Positions 34,653 to 47,000 of a stretch of 64,000 bases of DNA are shown here, one piece after another. Both the position numbers and the translations under genes were made by a program. The notes beneath the pieces are model-generated. The model worked only from the letters and a program-made list of their open reading frames with translations, ran no database searches and had not been told where the DNA came from. The DNA is from Nemertoderma westbladi. Taxonomy: Eukaryota; Xenacoelomorpha; Nemertodermatida; Nemertodermatidae. The stretch is taken from positions 1 to 64,000 of the forward strand of contig JAUCBJ010001318.1 of assembly GCA_032718475.1 (NCBI GenBank). The letters run 5' to 3'. How positions within the stretch are numbered: the stretch's first letter is position 1; every line of letters begins with the position of its first letter.

Positions 34653-34969
34653 CTGCGTTGTAATACAAAACATAAATAATATTTTGTTATAATTGTGACC
34701 AGACAGGATACGGGGGGGGGGGGGGGGGGGCAGACGCAAATCCCATCTTGGCGAATTAATATCCCGCCCCAATGGGTTATGCTAATTTCTCCATTTGGGG
34801 AAAGGAGCAGGTTACAGTGGCGCGTTATTTTAACTAAAACAATAAACTAGACACAACAGAACAGAACAGAACAGAACATGTTACAGTTACAGTTTTTATT
34901 TTTGGGAGTGATCAGCTGTTATTTGCGTCGAATTTCCCCTGGAGAGGGATGAATTTTTATTGCGTCGAA

Positions 34970-35003
<34 letters not shown>

Positions 35004-38000
35004 ACCCCCCCCCCCCCCCTATCCTACCAGACAGACAACAGACCACCATTACCATAGTTGTACAAACTATATAACAACTTTGTCACCTAAACCTGGTAAT
35101 ATTAGTCTAAATCTTATATGACTAAGTTTGTTGCATAAAGAAATCCTAAAGTTCTAATCGTCATCAGCCCTTTTTTTAAAGAAGTTTCAGTTTGAAAGTT
35201 TTAAACCGTCATCACTACATAATGTACATAGCAGCTAAGACCTAAAGCAATTATGTGTTATCTTGCATTTATTCCATTACGGAAATAAACTTTATACAAT
35301 CAGATTAGAAAACCTTTTCCTCGAAAAGAGATACATATACATTTTGTGACTCAAAATAAAATTTACCAAGGGTAACTAAAAAGATGTTTTCCTTGAACGT
35401 AAAAAAATAAGCGATCTGATACAATTATAAATAAATCGCATTACGTATTTAATGTGTCACTCACCAGAAATAGAAGAGGGGCTTCCGTACCCACTCGGTC
35501 TCATTTTGTACGGCGAAGGCCACGCCCAAGGTGGGCGACATTGGTCAGCCCGGAAGGAAGGTGGATAGCGGAACGAGTGGTTGTCGTGGTAACGAGGTAT
35601 AAATCCGGGATGCGGAAATGCGGGGCCGGTAAGAGAATCGGTTGAGTGGGAGACGTACCGAGGATGGTAAACCGGGGGGTAGGGGAGGCCAGGGGGCAAG
35701 TCGTAAACGGGGGGAAATCGCTCGCTGTAGAACGGGGGAACGTCGTAAATGGGTTCGGTGCGAGCATCACCCTGTGGATCAGTTCCCGGTAGTTGGTGGT
35801 AGGTGATGTCCGGCTCCTCCGATGGTTGGGTAGCGTCCGTCTCCATAGGGAGTGGAGGGGAGTTGCTGTAGGCCGGGTGGCGCGCTAATGAATCCAGATC
35901 TGGTTCCGGTGACGTTGATGCTTTAGTTACTTGACTGTCACGACGAACGTTTGTCTAAAATTATATTAAAGTTGTCTCAATAGCGATGGAGTGTTAGAGG
36001 AAAAATTCAAAAAAAAATATTTCCAACGGAGAGGGTAGGGTGGGAAGGAGCAGGTTACAGTGTCACGATAATCTAACCAAAACAAGAACGAAACGCGATA
36101 GTACAGTTTACAGTTTAATCTGGTAAAATGAGCTGCAATTAGCGTCGATTTCTCTTGGAGTGGGATTAATGTAGATTGTGTCTAGAGTCCCCCCCCCCCC
36201 CCCCCCCCCCAGTGTTGCTTTTCTTCGGTGTTTCACAAAATACAATTTGATGCAGACCTTAATTACTTGGTTTGGTTGTTTTGCCTCAAACAGTTTAAAT
36301 TTATATGGTGTTGGTGTGGGACTTTGGTTTCGATACAGATAGAGAGATAATTATATTAAAGGCAACATTTCTAACCAAAAAACAAACGGCATTAATAGTA
36401 TTTAGAACCAAGGTTAAGTATTAGCTATCAACATATGTTTACTGTTGTTAATTGTTTAAATATATAATTTAAAAAAAATTAAAATTCGAATGTTTGTTGA
36501 TAAATCTTTTAAAATTGTATTCAATTTAACAACAATAAAGTAATTTTTGTGATGCATCTGATGTAGCCCTACTATAAAAATTAATATATTTTGGTTTTCG
36601 CAAAATTAATCAACTGAATGTAAAAATAATTATTTTTTAGAACAATAATCCTAATTAGTATTTCTGAGTAGTGTTCGTAAGACGGTCGATCTCGATGTAC
36701 AACATACATCCGTGTGTATCAACACTAGGATTGTTATGATCACGTTGTTCAGGAGATAATTACCGCCCTAACTATAATTACTCTCGGTAGTAACACGAAC
36801 ACCGCGTCCATGGCGGCTGTAGTGTATGCGATAGAACCCCTACAGCCGTCGTCATAAGGGTTCAAACGCAAATTGGAGATACAAATGGTATAATTGCTAC
36901 GTATTCCATTCGAGTGAGACAGATACAATTACGGATTATACACTGAGTGCAAGCGAAATTGAACCCAAAAGTTATTAAAGCAAAATTAATATTATTAATA
37001 TTAAAATATTATTCATAAAATTGCTTTTCCATCCTGCTCAATAGGTGAAGTTGAGTAATAAAGTACATGGCTGAAACCAGCGGGTTCAAGTAGTTTTAAG
37101 TATAATAACGACAGTTATTAAGGGGTCTGGCTGGCAGTGCCGGATTAACCTTAAGGCATATAAGGCACGTGCCTTAGGGCCAGCCGAAAATACGGGCCAT
37201 TTTTTCTCAGCTAGCGTGTCATTCCTGTGAAAAAAATATTTTTATCTGAAAAGTCAACATTTTTTCTCACTAGAATTTGTAGAAAACAGAGAAAGAAAGT
37301 GCGTGCATCTTTCACCTACTTTCTTTCCCTAAATTTGTGATAGAAAGTGCAAAATTCTAGCCAGTCGACCGACAGGGTGCTGTGTTATTAGTTCGAGACC
37401 TGATGGCAGGGAAATAATAAAACATGGGCAGTAAAACTTTAAAGTGCTAATTATGAACAATGGAGAATTTAATTTTATTTATTTGTGGGGAATTATTTAT
37501 AGTTATGCTCTTAAACTTTCTAGAACAACCAAATAATGACGTATGGTGACATACTGGAAATACTGTAGGCCCTACATATTAAATGTATTGCGTGGAGATA
37601 TGTTTAGTACGAAATTAATTTTTTTTACCGGAAACGAGTTTTATAAATAAAGGCAATATAGATAAAAAAAAAACAGGATAAATTAGTTGTAGATAAAATA
37701 GTTGTTGATAAAAAAAACCTCAGCAAGTCCAAATATACAGTAAATCAGAAATATTATATTTTTGCACTAAGCTCACACTTTTGGTGTGTTTTATTTCTCA
37801 GTAAGTCCTGTAAAAAGTACCCTGCGAAACCTACCCTACTGTTAAGCCAATAAATAACACATTCCCACGATCCGATCAAAATTACTAAATACCTACAGGG
37901 GCCAGTGAGTCTTAGAGGGGCCAACTATAACTATTATTAATTAATTATTTTTTGACCTCAAAACTGTTCTTTTCAACTATCCTATCTAACTAACCTATCG

Positions 38001-41000
38001 TTGGTTTTGTAAAACATGGCCGTTTGGATCTTCTAGACTCGGTTTTGTAACTGCTACCCTTTGTCTATTACAAAATATTTGATTCCCAATAGCCCGGAAA
38101 TACTAAAACCCCCATAAATTTCCCAAAAGCAATAATTTTGTGCTAAAATTTTCATGGAAGATAGCCTACATATCTAGCTCCATTTTACCAAAGTCTTGGA
38201 CCAAGAACTTCAATGCAGGTTGTATTACAGATCCTTAAATATGAGCTAATTTACATATAAATGCCTCAAAATTTATACAATTTTTGAAAAAAAAACCGAC
38301 CTGTTCAAAAAGTGCCATATTTTTCGAACAAACGGTTTATGAAGTTATCTATACTGTACTCAGTTTTAAAAGTAGGCCTGTATAAAAGATCACAGATCAT
38401 TGTGTTAAAATTTCAGAATAGTAGCTTTATAAATAAAACAAATAGATTTCGGGTAATGGTCCCATTAATATATTAAAAATTAAAGCGTAAGAAATTCTAC
38501 CAAATCCATTACACAATTTAAACTATAGCAAAGATTTTATAGGCATAATAATATGCCGTTTAGTAATGTTACAATTCTTGATGAAAACTATTTTGCAAAG
38601 TACTTATTATTAAAGTATGTACTTTGTACTTATTTGCATGCAGTCATCCAATGGAAATACTTTATATTTCCTTCGCAATATTTTCACAGTTTTTAGCAGC
38701 TTTTTCTTTTGAAAGGGTTTGTGGAAAAATATCAATTTTCGGGCCATTTTTGGAGATTACTAAAATGTGCCTTAGGGCCACCAGAGGCTTTATCCGGCAC
38801 TGCTGGCTGGTTAATTTAAAACGCTAAGGTTTAAGAGTAAAACGTTATTAACGGCCTCCTGGCCTGCTTCAGTACTCAAATGCAGGAAAAACGAAACAAA
38901 TAAAAACCTTCACCGCATTAACTAACAAAGCGCACAGTGACAATTTAAATTTCCCTCCACCTAATAGGGGTTTTAACCCGATGAGAGTGATGGTGATTGG
39001 TCGAGCTGGGTTCGTTGTATGCCGTACAGTAATTGGGCGTTTTAATTAATTATTGAATGTCGTTTTAACCGTAATTATGTAAGTATTTACCCGTTACGTA
39101 AGTTATTTAATTATGTAAGTATTATCCGTAATTAGGTAAGTATTTACGCGTTACGTAAATTATTTAATTATGTAAGTATTATCCGTAATTATGTAAATAT
39201 TATCCGTAATTATGTAAATATTATCCGTAATTATGTAAATATTATCCGTAATTATGTAAATATTATCCGTAATTATGTAAGTATTTACCTGTTACGTAAG
39301 ATATTTAAATATGTAAGTATTATCCGTAATTATGTAAGTATTTACCTGTTACGTAAGTTATTTATCTATGAAAGTATTATCCGTAATTATGTAAGTATTA
39401 TCCCTAATTATGTAAGTATTTACCTGTTTCGTAAGTTATGCAAGTATGTATACAAGTAACCAATGGACGCTATGTCAATACACACAATATATTAAATGTG
39501 TGTTTAATATTAAATGTGAGTTTAATATTAAATGTGTGTTTAATATTAAATGTGAATAATTGAAAGTTAAAAATTATTACAGTTATAGGTGAAGTTGTAC
39601 AGTAGGATTATTGCTCTTTATATCCCGAAGGGAGTAAAGGTGTCCTTTAAACACTGTAACTGTTGTAGGCCCACTTAACTATAATGTTTGTTTGAAGCAT
39701 TTTTCGTTTGAAGACTGTATGACTTGCTGAGTTAAAAAATATATTTATTGATCGTAAAAAACGATATGTTTTTGAGGAGGAAGTTCGGAGAGGAGAAAAT
39801 GAAATTTAAGATTAAAAAATTTCGAACTAAATTAAAAACAAACAGTATTTGTATTTTTATGATTATCGGTATTTATATACCAATTACACAATAAAATGCA
39901 ATAACACAACAATAAAATTAATTATACAATAAAATGATTCTATATAAGATTAGGCCTTACATAGAGAAACTACTGCGTAAGAGCCAAAACGGATTTCGAC
40001 CAAATAGACCAACAATAGCTCAGATACTTGCACTACGGAGACTGATTGAAGGAATTAAATTAAATAATCTCCCCGCAGTCATGACTTTTGTGGACTTCAA
40101 AAAGGCATTCGACTCCATCTATAGAGGTAAATTGCTTGAAATCCTAAGAGCTTATGGAATACCAGAAGTAATTGTTGCTGGCATTTGATTGTTATATTGT
40201 GACACAGAAGCGCAGGTACTCTCACCAGACGGTGAAACTGAGTTTTTCTCAATCCTGGCTGGCGTACTGCAAGGTGACACATTAGCACCATTACTATTTG
40301 TAATTGTGCTGGATTACGCAATGAGGACGGCCACAAAGGGTGAAGATCTGGGATTCACACTTCAAGAACGCAGAAGTAGTAGATATCCGGCAACTACAGT
40401 CACAGACACCGACTTTGCGGATGACATCGCCCTGCTCTCTAATACGCTAGCAGATGCACAGCTTCTACTAAATAAAGTGGAGAGGGCTGCTAAGGAGGTT
40501 GGATTGCATATAAATGCTACCAAGACGGAATTCATGACTTTTAATGTTGATAGAAACTTGACAACCATTGATAATAATCAACTAAGGAAAGTCGACGACT
40601 TCCAGTACCTAGGATCATGGATAGAGAGTAGCAAAAAGGACATAGAAGTTAGGAAAGCAAAGGCTTGGGTAGCTCTATCAAAAATGGATACCATCTGGAA
40701 ATCAGATCTCTCCAGGCACCCGAAGACTAAGTTCTTTCGAGCCACGGTGGAAAGTGTATTTTTATACGGGGGTGAGGCCTGGACACTGACTAAGAAGGAT
40801 CTCGGGAAGCCTAAAAGGATCTCATTTCCACTGTCCGAGTTCGCTCGACCTAGTAGTAGTAGTAGTAGTAGTGGTATTTATATACCTTAATAATGCAATA
40901 TTGTCCTCGCTCGCTACGTTCGCTACTAAGGGTCGCTGAGGCAACAGTTATACATTTTGGGGTCGGTGTAAAATCCAAGAGCTATTTAGTGTTTCCCTTC

Positions 41001-44000
41001 TAATTATAGTTTAAGTCATAAATCAAGACCCACCAGAAGAACTTCCATAAAACATGTTATATACTAAAGAATTGGACGTACAGTATCTTTGTCTATTACC
41101 GATGTGTATTGTGTACGTATTTTTATGTATTTATGTTTTTATTGTACAGCAGCTTGGTCTAGTGGTGACATTAATGTTCTTCCGATTAGGGAGCCCGGGT
41201 TCGATCCCTAGATGGGGCAGCACTGTTTGGGCACAGTGTTTTAAATGCTGCAGCCTAGCCCAACCCCGGCTTCATCCTTCAGTGGTCGATAGTAGTAGTA
41301 GTATCGGCATGCTGCATTGCAGCTGCATTTTTAAGAATGCTGTGCCGGCTTGTCGACAAAATTGCGCCGCCACAACTCCCTATCACCCATGACATTTGCT
41401 AGATCATCCGCATCTTCAAGACCAGTGTCCTTTAAGATGCGTCTCAAGAAAGTCATGGGCTGTCCACCATGCTTATTCACTCCATGAGGCTGCCAAAGTA
41501 CAAGATTATGCACTGGCTGGTCCTCACGGCGAAAGCAATGTCCTGCAAAGCGGAGGCGGTTTTGTTCTAGTGTCAAGCTTGGGGGAACCAATGAGACACC
41601 TCCAATGTTATATAGTGTCTGGTTGGAGATGTGTGCATTGTACTTGACACAATGAACCCGGCGTAGCATTCTTGTGAATGTGCCATCCAGAGATTTGGTA
41701 TCCTCAGCAGTTAGAGCCCAGCATGGACTCCCATAGAGGAGTACTGGAACTACTGCTGCTCTAAATAATCGGACCTTAAGTTTCCGATTAATTCTCGGTG
41801 ACTTCCAAATCCTGGAAAGCCTATTCAAGGCTGCCCATGCCTTTCCCTTACGTATTCGAAGGTCCTCACCTGACTTCCGGATCCATGATCCCAGGTAACA
41901 GAAGTCATCCACATGCTCAAGCATACCATCTTTTGAGCTTATGCTCATCCGATCAGAGACTTGCTGAGAACTTTCAAAGTTAACTGTCAAAATTTTGGTC
42001 TTTCTGGAGTTAATAAAAAGACCAACACTAGAAGCAGCATGTTCTAATGAGCTGAGGAGCCGTTGGGCTCCCTCTAGTGATTCTGAGAGTACTCCTAAGT
42101 CATCAGCAAAGTCTAACAGAGTGGAAGGGTTAACTGTGGAAGATCACTCATGGTGGTGAACAGGCATTCCTTGGCTTAACGAGCCTAAAAGATTCTCCCA
42201 TTCTTTTTATGTATTGTAAATTATTCACGTACCTTTAGGAACAGATTATCTATGTTGGAATCGGTTGGAACTTTCCCATTTGCTGTATTAGGAACGAGGA
42301 TTGTGATATCTTTAAGCGAATCATCACTTTTATTAATCGGAGAAATATGTCGATCCTGTAGAATAAATTAATTGTATGTAAATATAATAATATGGAACAA
42401 CGGAGCGAAATCACGACGTTATAAAGGTTAAATTAACTGTCATATTATATACCAATACTATTCAAAAGTATTGGTAGTACTTACTGTGGTTTATAAATTC
42501 ACTTTCAATATTTACCGAAATTACCACTATAAATGTTAACTTGTAAGATTTTCCATCCATATACATACAGTAGATTGAAAATTACCCAGCACCCAGATAC
42601 ATAGCAATCAAATATTATTTAACCAGAAACTCAAAACGGAACTAACTGGTAGTAAAGTAAACCTCACCAAACGGGGTGAAATTTCAATGGTTTACAAAAT
42701 TGGTAAAACCAAACGAATGTAGGCCTATGCTAAGTTATATAAATTACGCACAAAGAATTCATACAGTATAGGCCAGGAACAGAAACAGAGTGAGTATTAC
42801 TTTATTATCCATTTACCAAAATAACAAAACGGAAATTATTACCCAATCACCAAAAAACAAATAGTCAGTCATACTTTATAATCAAATCATCTAACAACAA
42901 ATTAGTTAATATTATGAAATCACCCATTCACCCTACTGAAAAAATGATAGTTATAATCCAACCACCAAAGAAAAACGATACATAAAAAAAAGCTCCAATC
43001 ATAAGTCTGTGATTGGAGCTTTTTTAATCTAAACTCACCTCTCAACTCATAATTAATTATTAGGATCAACAGACGACCCTTTAATCATTGTAATCGATAT
43101 AGAAAATATATTTAATAATATTATTATGTCTCACCCCCGTCCCGTGAAAACGTAGAACTGGATAACTTTAAATGCAACTTAATCGAAACGCCATCGAAAG
43201 AAAACTTAACTAACATCCGAGGAAGACAACATTATAAAGCCAGGGGATGTAGCCCATAGCCATTAATTAATTCCAGGGGAGCTTTAGGTAATTGAATTCA
43301 TAGTGAGGTAAAGGAGGAGAGAATCAGAGGATCGCTGGGTTACAGTAAAATGTAAAACCATTTGGAATCCCAGGATATAAACCTGGAACTGGATATAGGG
43401 CCTACATATTCTACATAATTTGGTTCCGATTAGTTACATCAGCTTTTAGAAGAAACAACACGGTTGGTTATCCGTACGCATATGTCTATAATAATTCGCA
43501 ACGCCAAGCTGAACCAACGCGAGCGAATAATTTGACATCGTAGACATACACACAAGTTCGATTAATAAATTTAAAAGGTTCACATAATTAGTTAGTAATC
43601 CAACGTCACAGACACGTCCTACTCAAGAAAAGCAATATTAACGAAAAAATAAATAAACCCATGGCGCGTTTCGATTATTACAAAATAATCATCTTCAATC
43701 AAACACAAACTCAAAATTTAAAACGCTTTTATTTATTTTTTCGTTACTATTGATTTTCTGTCACTGTTACCTCACACTTCCTACTCAATCCATAACTAAT
43801 TGTTGCAGAAGGGAGAGGTGAATCAGGAATGAAATCAAATAACTTGTGTGTGTAATATAATATAATTTTATTTTAATATTATCAATGTAAAATAACCCCC
43901 ATCACCATCTCAATATTGCACTGGAAGATACGTAATCTAATATCAAATATAAGTAGAAAAAACTCAATTAAGTATAAAATTTATGTATTTAAATAAAAGG

Positions 44001-47000
44001 AAAGTCAGGGATACGTTTTTGTTCTTTATATAAAGGTGGATGTGGAATGCAGTAAGAATTGAATATATCTACCTCAGGTGATAGCTTCATCCGACCATTC
44101 GCGCCATTAGAGTTATTCTGGTTTAATCGATTCTTTCTATGAAACAAGCTAAAACTTCTGTGTGTGCTGTGAGGACTGCCCATTCTTTCGATGCTAAAAT
44201 AAAATAATGAAGATCATTATTACAAATAAAATCAGAACAATGTAAATAGCAACCTGGTTGTTGAAAGGATCCTAACCACCTTACCTGACTAGTGATCCAC
44301 CGATTGTTGAATGGATCCTAACATATTAGCTGACTAGTGATCCACCGATTGTTGAATGGATCCTAACCACCTTACCTGACTAGTGATCCACCGATTGTTG
44401 AATGGATCCTAAACATATTAGCTGACTAGTGATCCACCGATTGTTGAATGGATCCTAACCATCTTCGCTGATAAGTGATCCACAAATTGTTGAATGGATC
44501 CTAACCACCTTACCTGATTAGTGAGGCATCGATTATTGAATGTATCCTAATGATGGTGTACTTGACCATGTGGACGCCATCTGCTTCCTGAGGTAATAGA
44601 TCATGACTCTCGAATACGTAAGGGGAAGGAATGGGCTGGATTGAAGGGTTGTCCTGGATTTGGACGTCGTATAGAATACATTGGAATCTTATGGTTGCTT
44701 ACTTAGAGTAACAGCACCTATAACTGCTGAGGATAATTTCCGGCACATACACAAGAATGCTACGTCGGGTTCACTGTGTCAAGTACAATGCACACATCTC
44801 CAACCAGACACTATATAACATTGGAGGTGTCTCATTAGTTCCAAGCCTCCGCCTTTGTAGGATATTGCTTTCGTCTTGAGGACTAGCCCGTTCACGATCT
44901 TGTGCCTTTACGGTCTTAAGGGAGAGAAAAATACTGACAGGCAGCTAAAGATCGAAAAGAGACGCCTCTTAAAGAACAATCGCCACGAATGAATGTGAGA
45001 ATAATCTGACGAAAGTCATGGGGATAGGTAGCTGTGGTGGCGAAATATTTGACGAGAAGACGGCACAGCATTATTAATGCGGCTGCATTGCAGCATGCAG
45101 AATAGATAGACCTTACCTGATGAGTGATCCACCGATTGTTGAATGGATTCTAGACCGCGATTTTCCGTGGTCGTCTAAGTTGTAATCTAAACTCGATACA
45201 GACCGAACTGAACTCGCGCAAATCGTGTCCAACAATTTACCAAACAATGTTGAAGCTCCCTATAGAAACATTACAATGCAAAGTTTAACTAGTTTTCGAC
45301 AATACAATTTAAATTTTTCCTCATAAAAACTGTAACTACAGCAACCGCTGTAACCAAACACATATGACATAATTGTTCTCTTTCTGACAACGTTTTATTA
45401 AGTTGAAATATTTTTTCTAGACCTACTACTACTAAAATAGTACTAAATAGTTTTTTGCATATGTAGTAATTTTTCTTAATAATCATACAGTTTATGACAC
45501 AGTCTATTCCCTTCTCATTTCTCAATATACACCGTGTAGTGGAGTAGGTGTATATAATATATAATAATAATATCATTATGATGTTTTTCATTCAGAATAT
45601 TTTTCCAAGCGTATGAAAGAATGATAGTTTGCAGACAGTAAATCTAGATGATTGACCAATCCGAAACGAATCGTTAAAGGTTACTGCTATCTAGATGGTT
45701 GACCAATCCGAAACAAATCGTTACAGGTAACTGCTATCTAGATGGTTGACCAATCCGAAACGATTCGTTAAAGGTAACTGCTATCTAGATGATTGACCAA
45801 TCCGAAACGATTCGTTACAGGTAACTGCTATCTAGATGGTTGACCAATCCGAAACGATTCGTTACAGGTAACTGCTATCTAGATGGTTGACCAATCCGAA
45901 ACGATTCGTTACAGGTAACTGCTATCTAGATGGTTGACCAATCCGAAACGATTCGTTACAGGTAACTGCTATCTAGATGGTTGACCAATCCGAAACGATT
46001 CGTTACAGGTAACTGCTATCTAGATGGTTGACCAATCCGAAACGATTCGTTAAAGGTAACTGCTATCTAGATGATTGACCAATCCGAAACGATTCGTTAC
46101 AGGTAACTGCTATCTAGATGGTTGACCAATCCGAAACGATTCGTTACAGGTAACTGCTATCTAGATGGTTGACCAATCCGAAACGATTCGTTACAGGTAA
46201 CTGCTATCTAGATGGTTGACCAATCCGAAACGATTCGTTACAGGTAACTGCTATCTAGATGGTTGACCAATCCGAAACGATTCGTTACAGGTAACTGCTA
46301 TCTAGATGGTTGACCAATCCGAAACGATTCGTTACAGGTAACTGCTATCTAGATGGTTGACCAATCCGAAACGATTCGTTACAGGTAACTGCTATCTAGA
46401 TGGTTGACCAATCCGAAACAAATCGTTACAGGTAACTGCTATCTAGATGGTTGACCAATCCGAAACGATTCGTTACGGGTAACTGCTATCTAGATGGTTG
46501 ACCAATCCGAAACGATTCGTTACGGGTAACTGCTATCTAGATGGTTGACCAATCCGAAACGATTCGTTACAGGTAACTGCTATCTAGATGGTTGACCAAT
46601 CCGAAACGATTCGTTAAAGGTAACTGCTATCTAGATGGTTGACCAATCCGAAACGATTTGTTACAGGTAACTGCTATCTAGTTGGTTGACCAATCCGAAA
46701 CAAATCGTTACAGGTAACTACTATCTAGATGGTTGACCAATCCGAAACAAATCGTTACAGGTAACTGCTATCTAGATGGTTGACCAATCCGAAACGACTC
46801 GTTACAGGTAACTGCTATCTAGATGGTTGACCAATCCGAAACGATTCGTTACAGGTAACTGCTATCTAGATGGTTGACCAATCCGAAACGATTCGTTACA
46901 GGTAACTGCTATCTAGATGGTTGACCAATCCGAAACGATTCGTTACAGGTAACTGCTATCTAGATGGTTGACCAATCCGAAACGATTCGTTACAGGTAAC

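Larger units (their letters stand above)
35955..42232 (-). other. Cav2 intron 7 packed with transposons
   Basis: 6.3-kb phase-0 intron. Contains the repeat at 36030-36210, a hAT-like element, an AT-rich 21-bp array, two reverse-transcriptase remnants and a SINE, all listed separately. 36211-37126 and 38811-39050 are AT-rich with nothing else recognised. Confidence 0.8.
42356..44072 (-). other. Cav2 intron 6
   Basis: 1.7-kb phase-0 intron, AT-rich. Contains a strong hairpin (42986-43025) and an inverted repeat (43630-43750), listed separately. Nothing else recognised. Confidence 0.7.
44194..45116 (-). other. Cav2 intron 5 with donor-derived repeats and a retroelement fragment
   Basis: 923-bp phase-2 intron with donor CAG|GTAAGG at 45116. 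Contains the 44225-44560 array and the 44750-45095 fragment. Confidence 0.8.

Noticed and set aside
34049-34692. Plus-strand ORFs of 178-200 codons
   Set aside because: They are antisense shadows of the last Cav2 exon, whose frame is fixed by the splice phase and the EEWC end.
41054-41392. 112-codon plus-strand ORF
   Set aside because: It runs through the SINE, the TAG tract and the antisense of the non-LTR copy.
42986-43025. Rho-independent terminator
   Set aside because: It has the stem and T-run, but it lies in an intron of an animal gene.
43989-44183. Independent 64-codon gene starting at ATG 44183
   Set aside because: The ATG is internal to Cav2 exon 6, which joins in phase upstream and has a good donor at 44072.
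45289-45591. 100-codon minus-strand ORF rich in Ile/Leu
   Set aside because: AT-rich intron sequence upstream of the exon-5 acceptor; it does not join in phase and has no domain.
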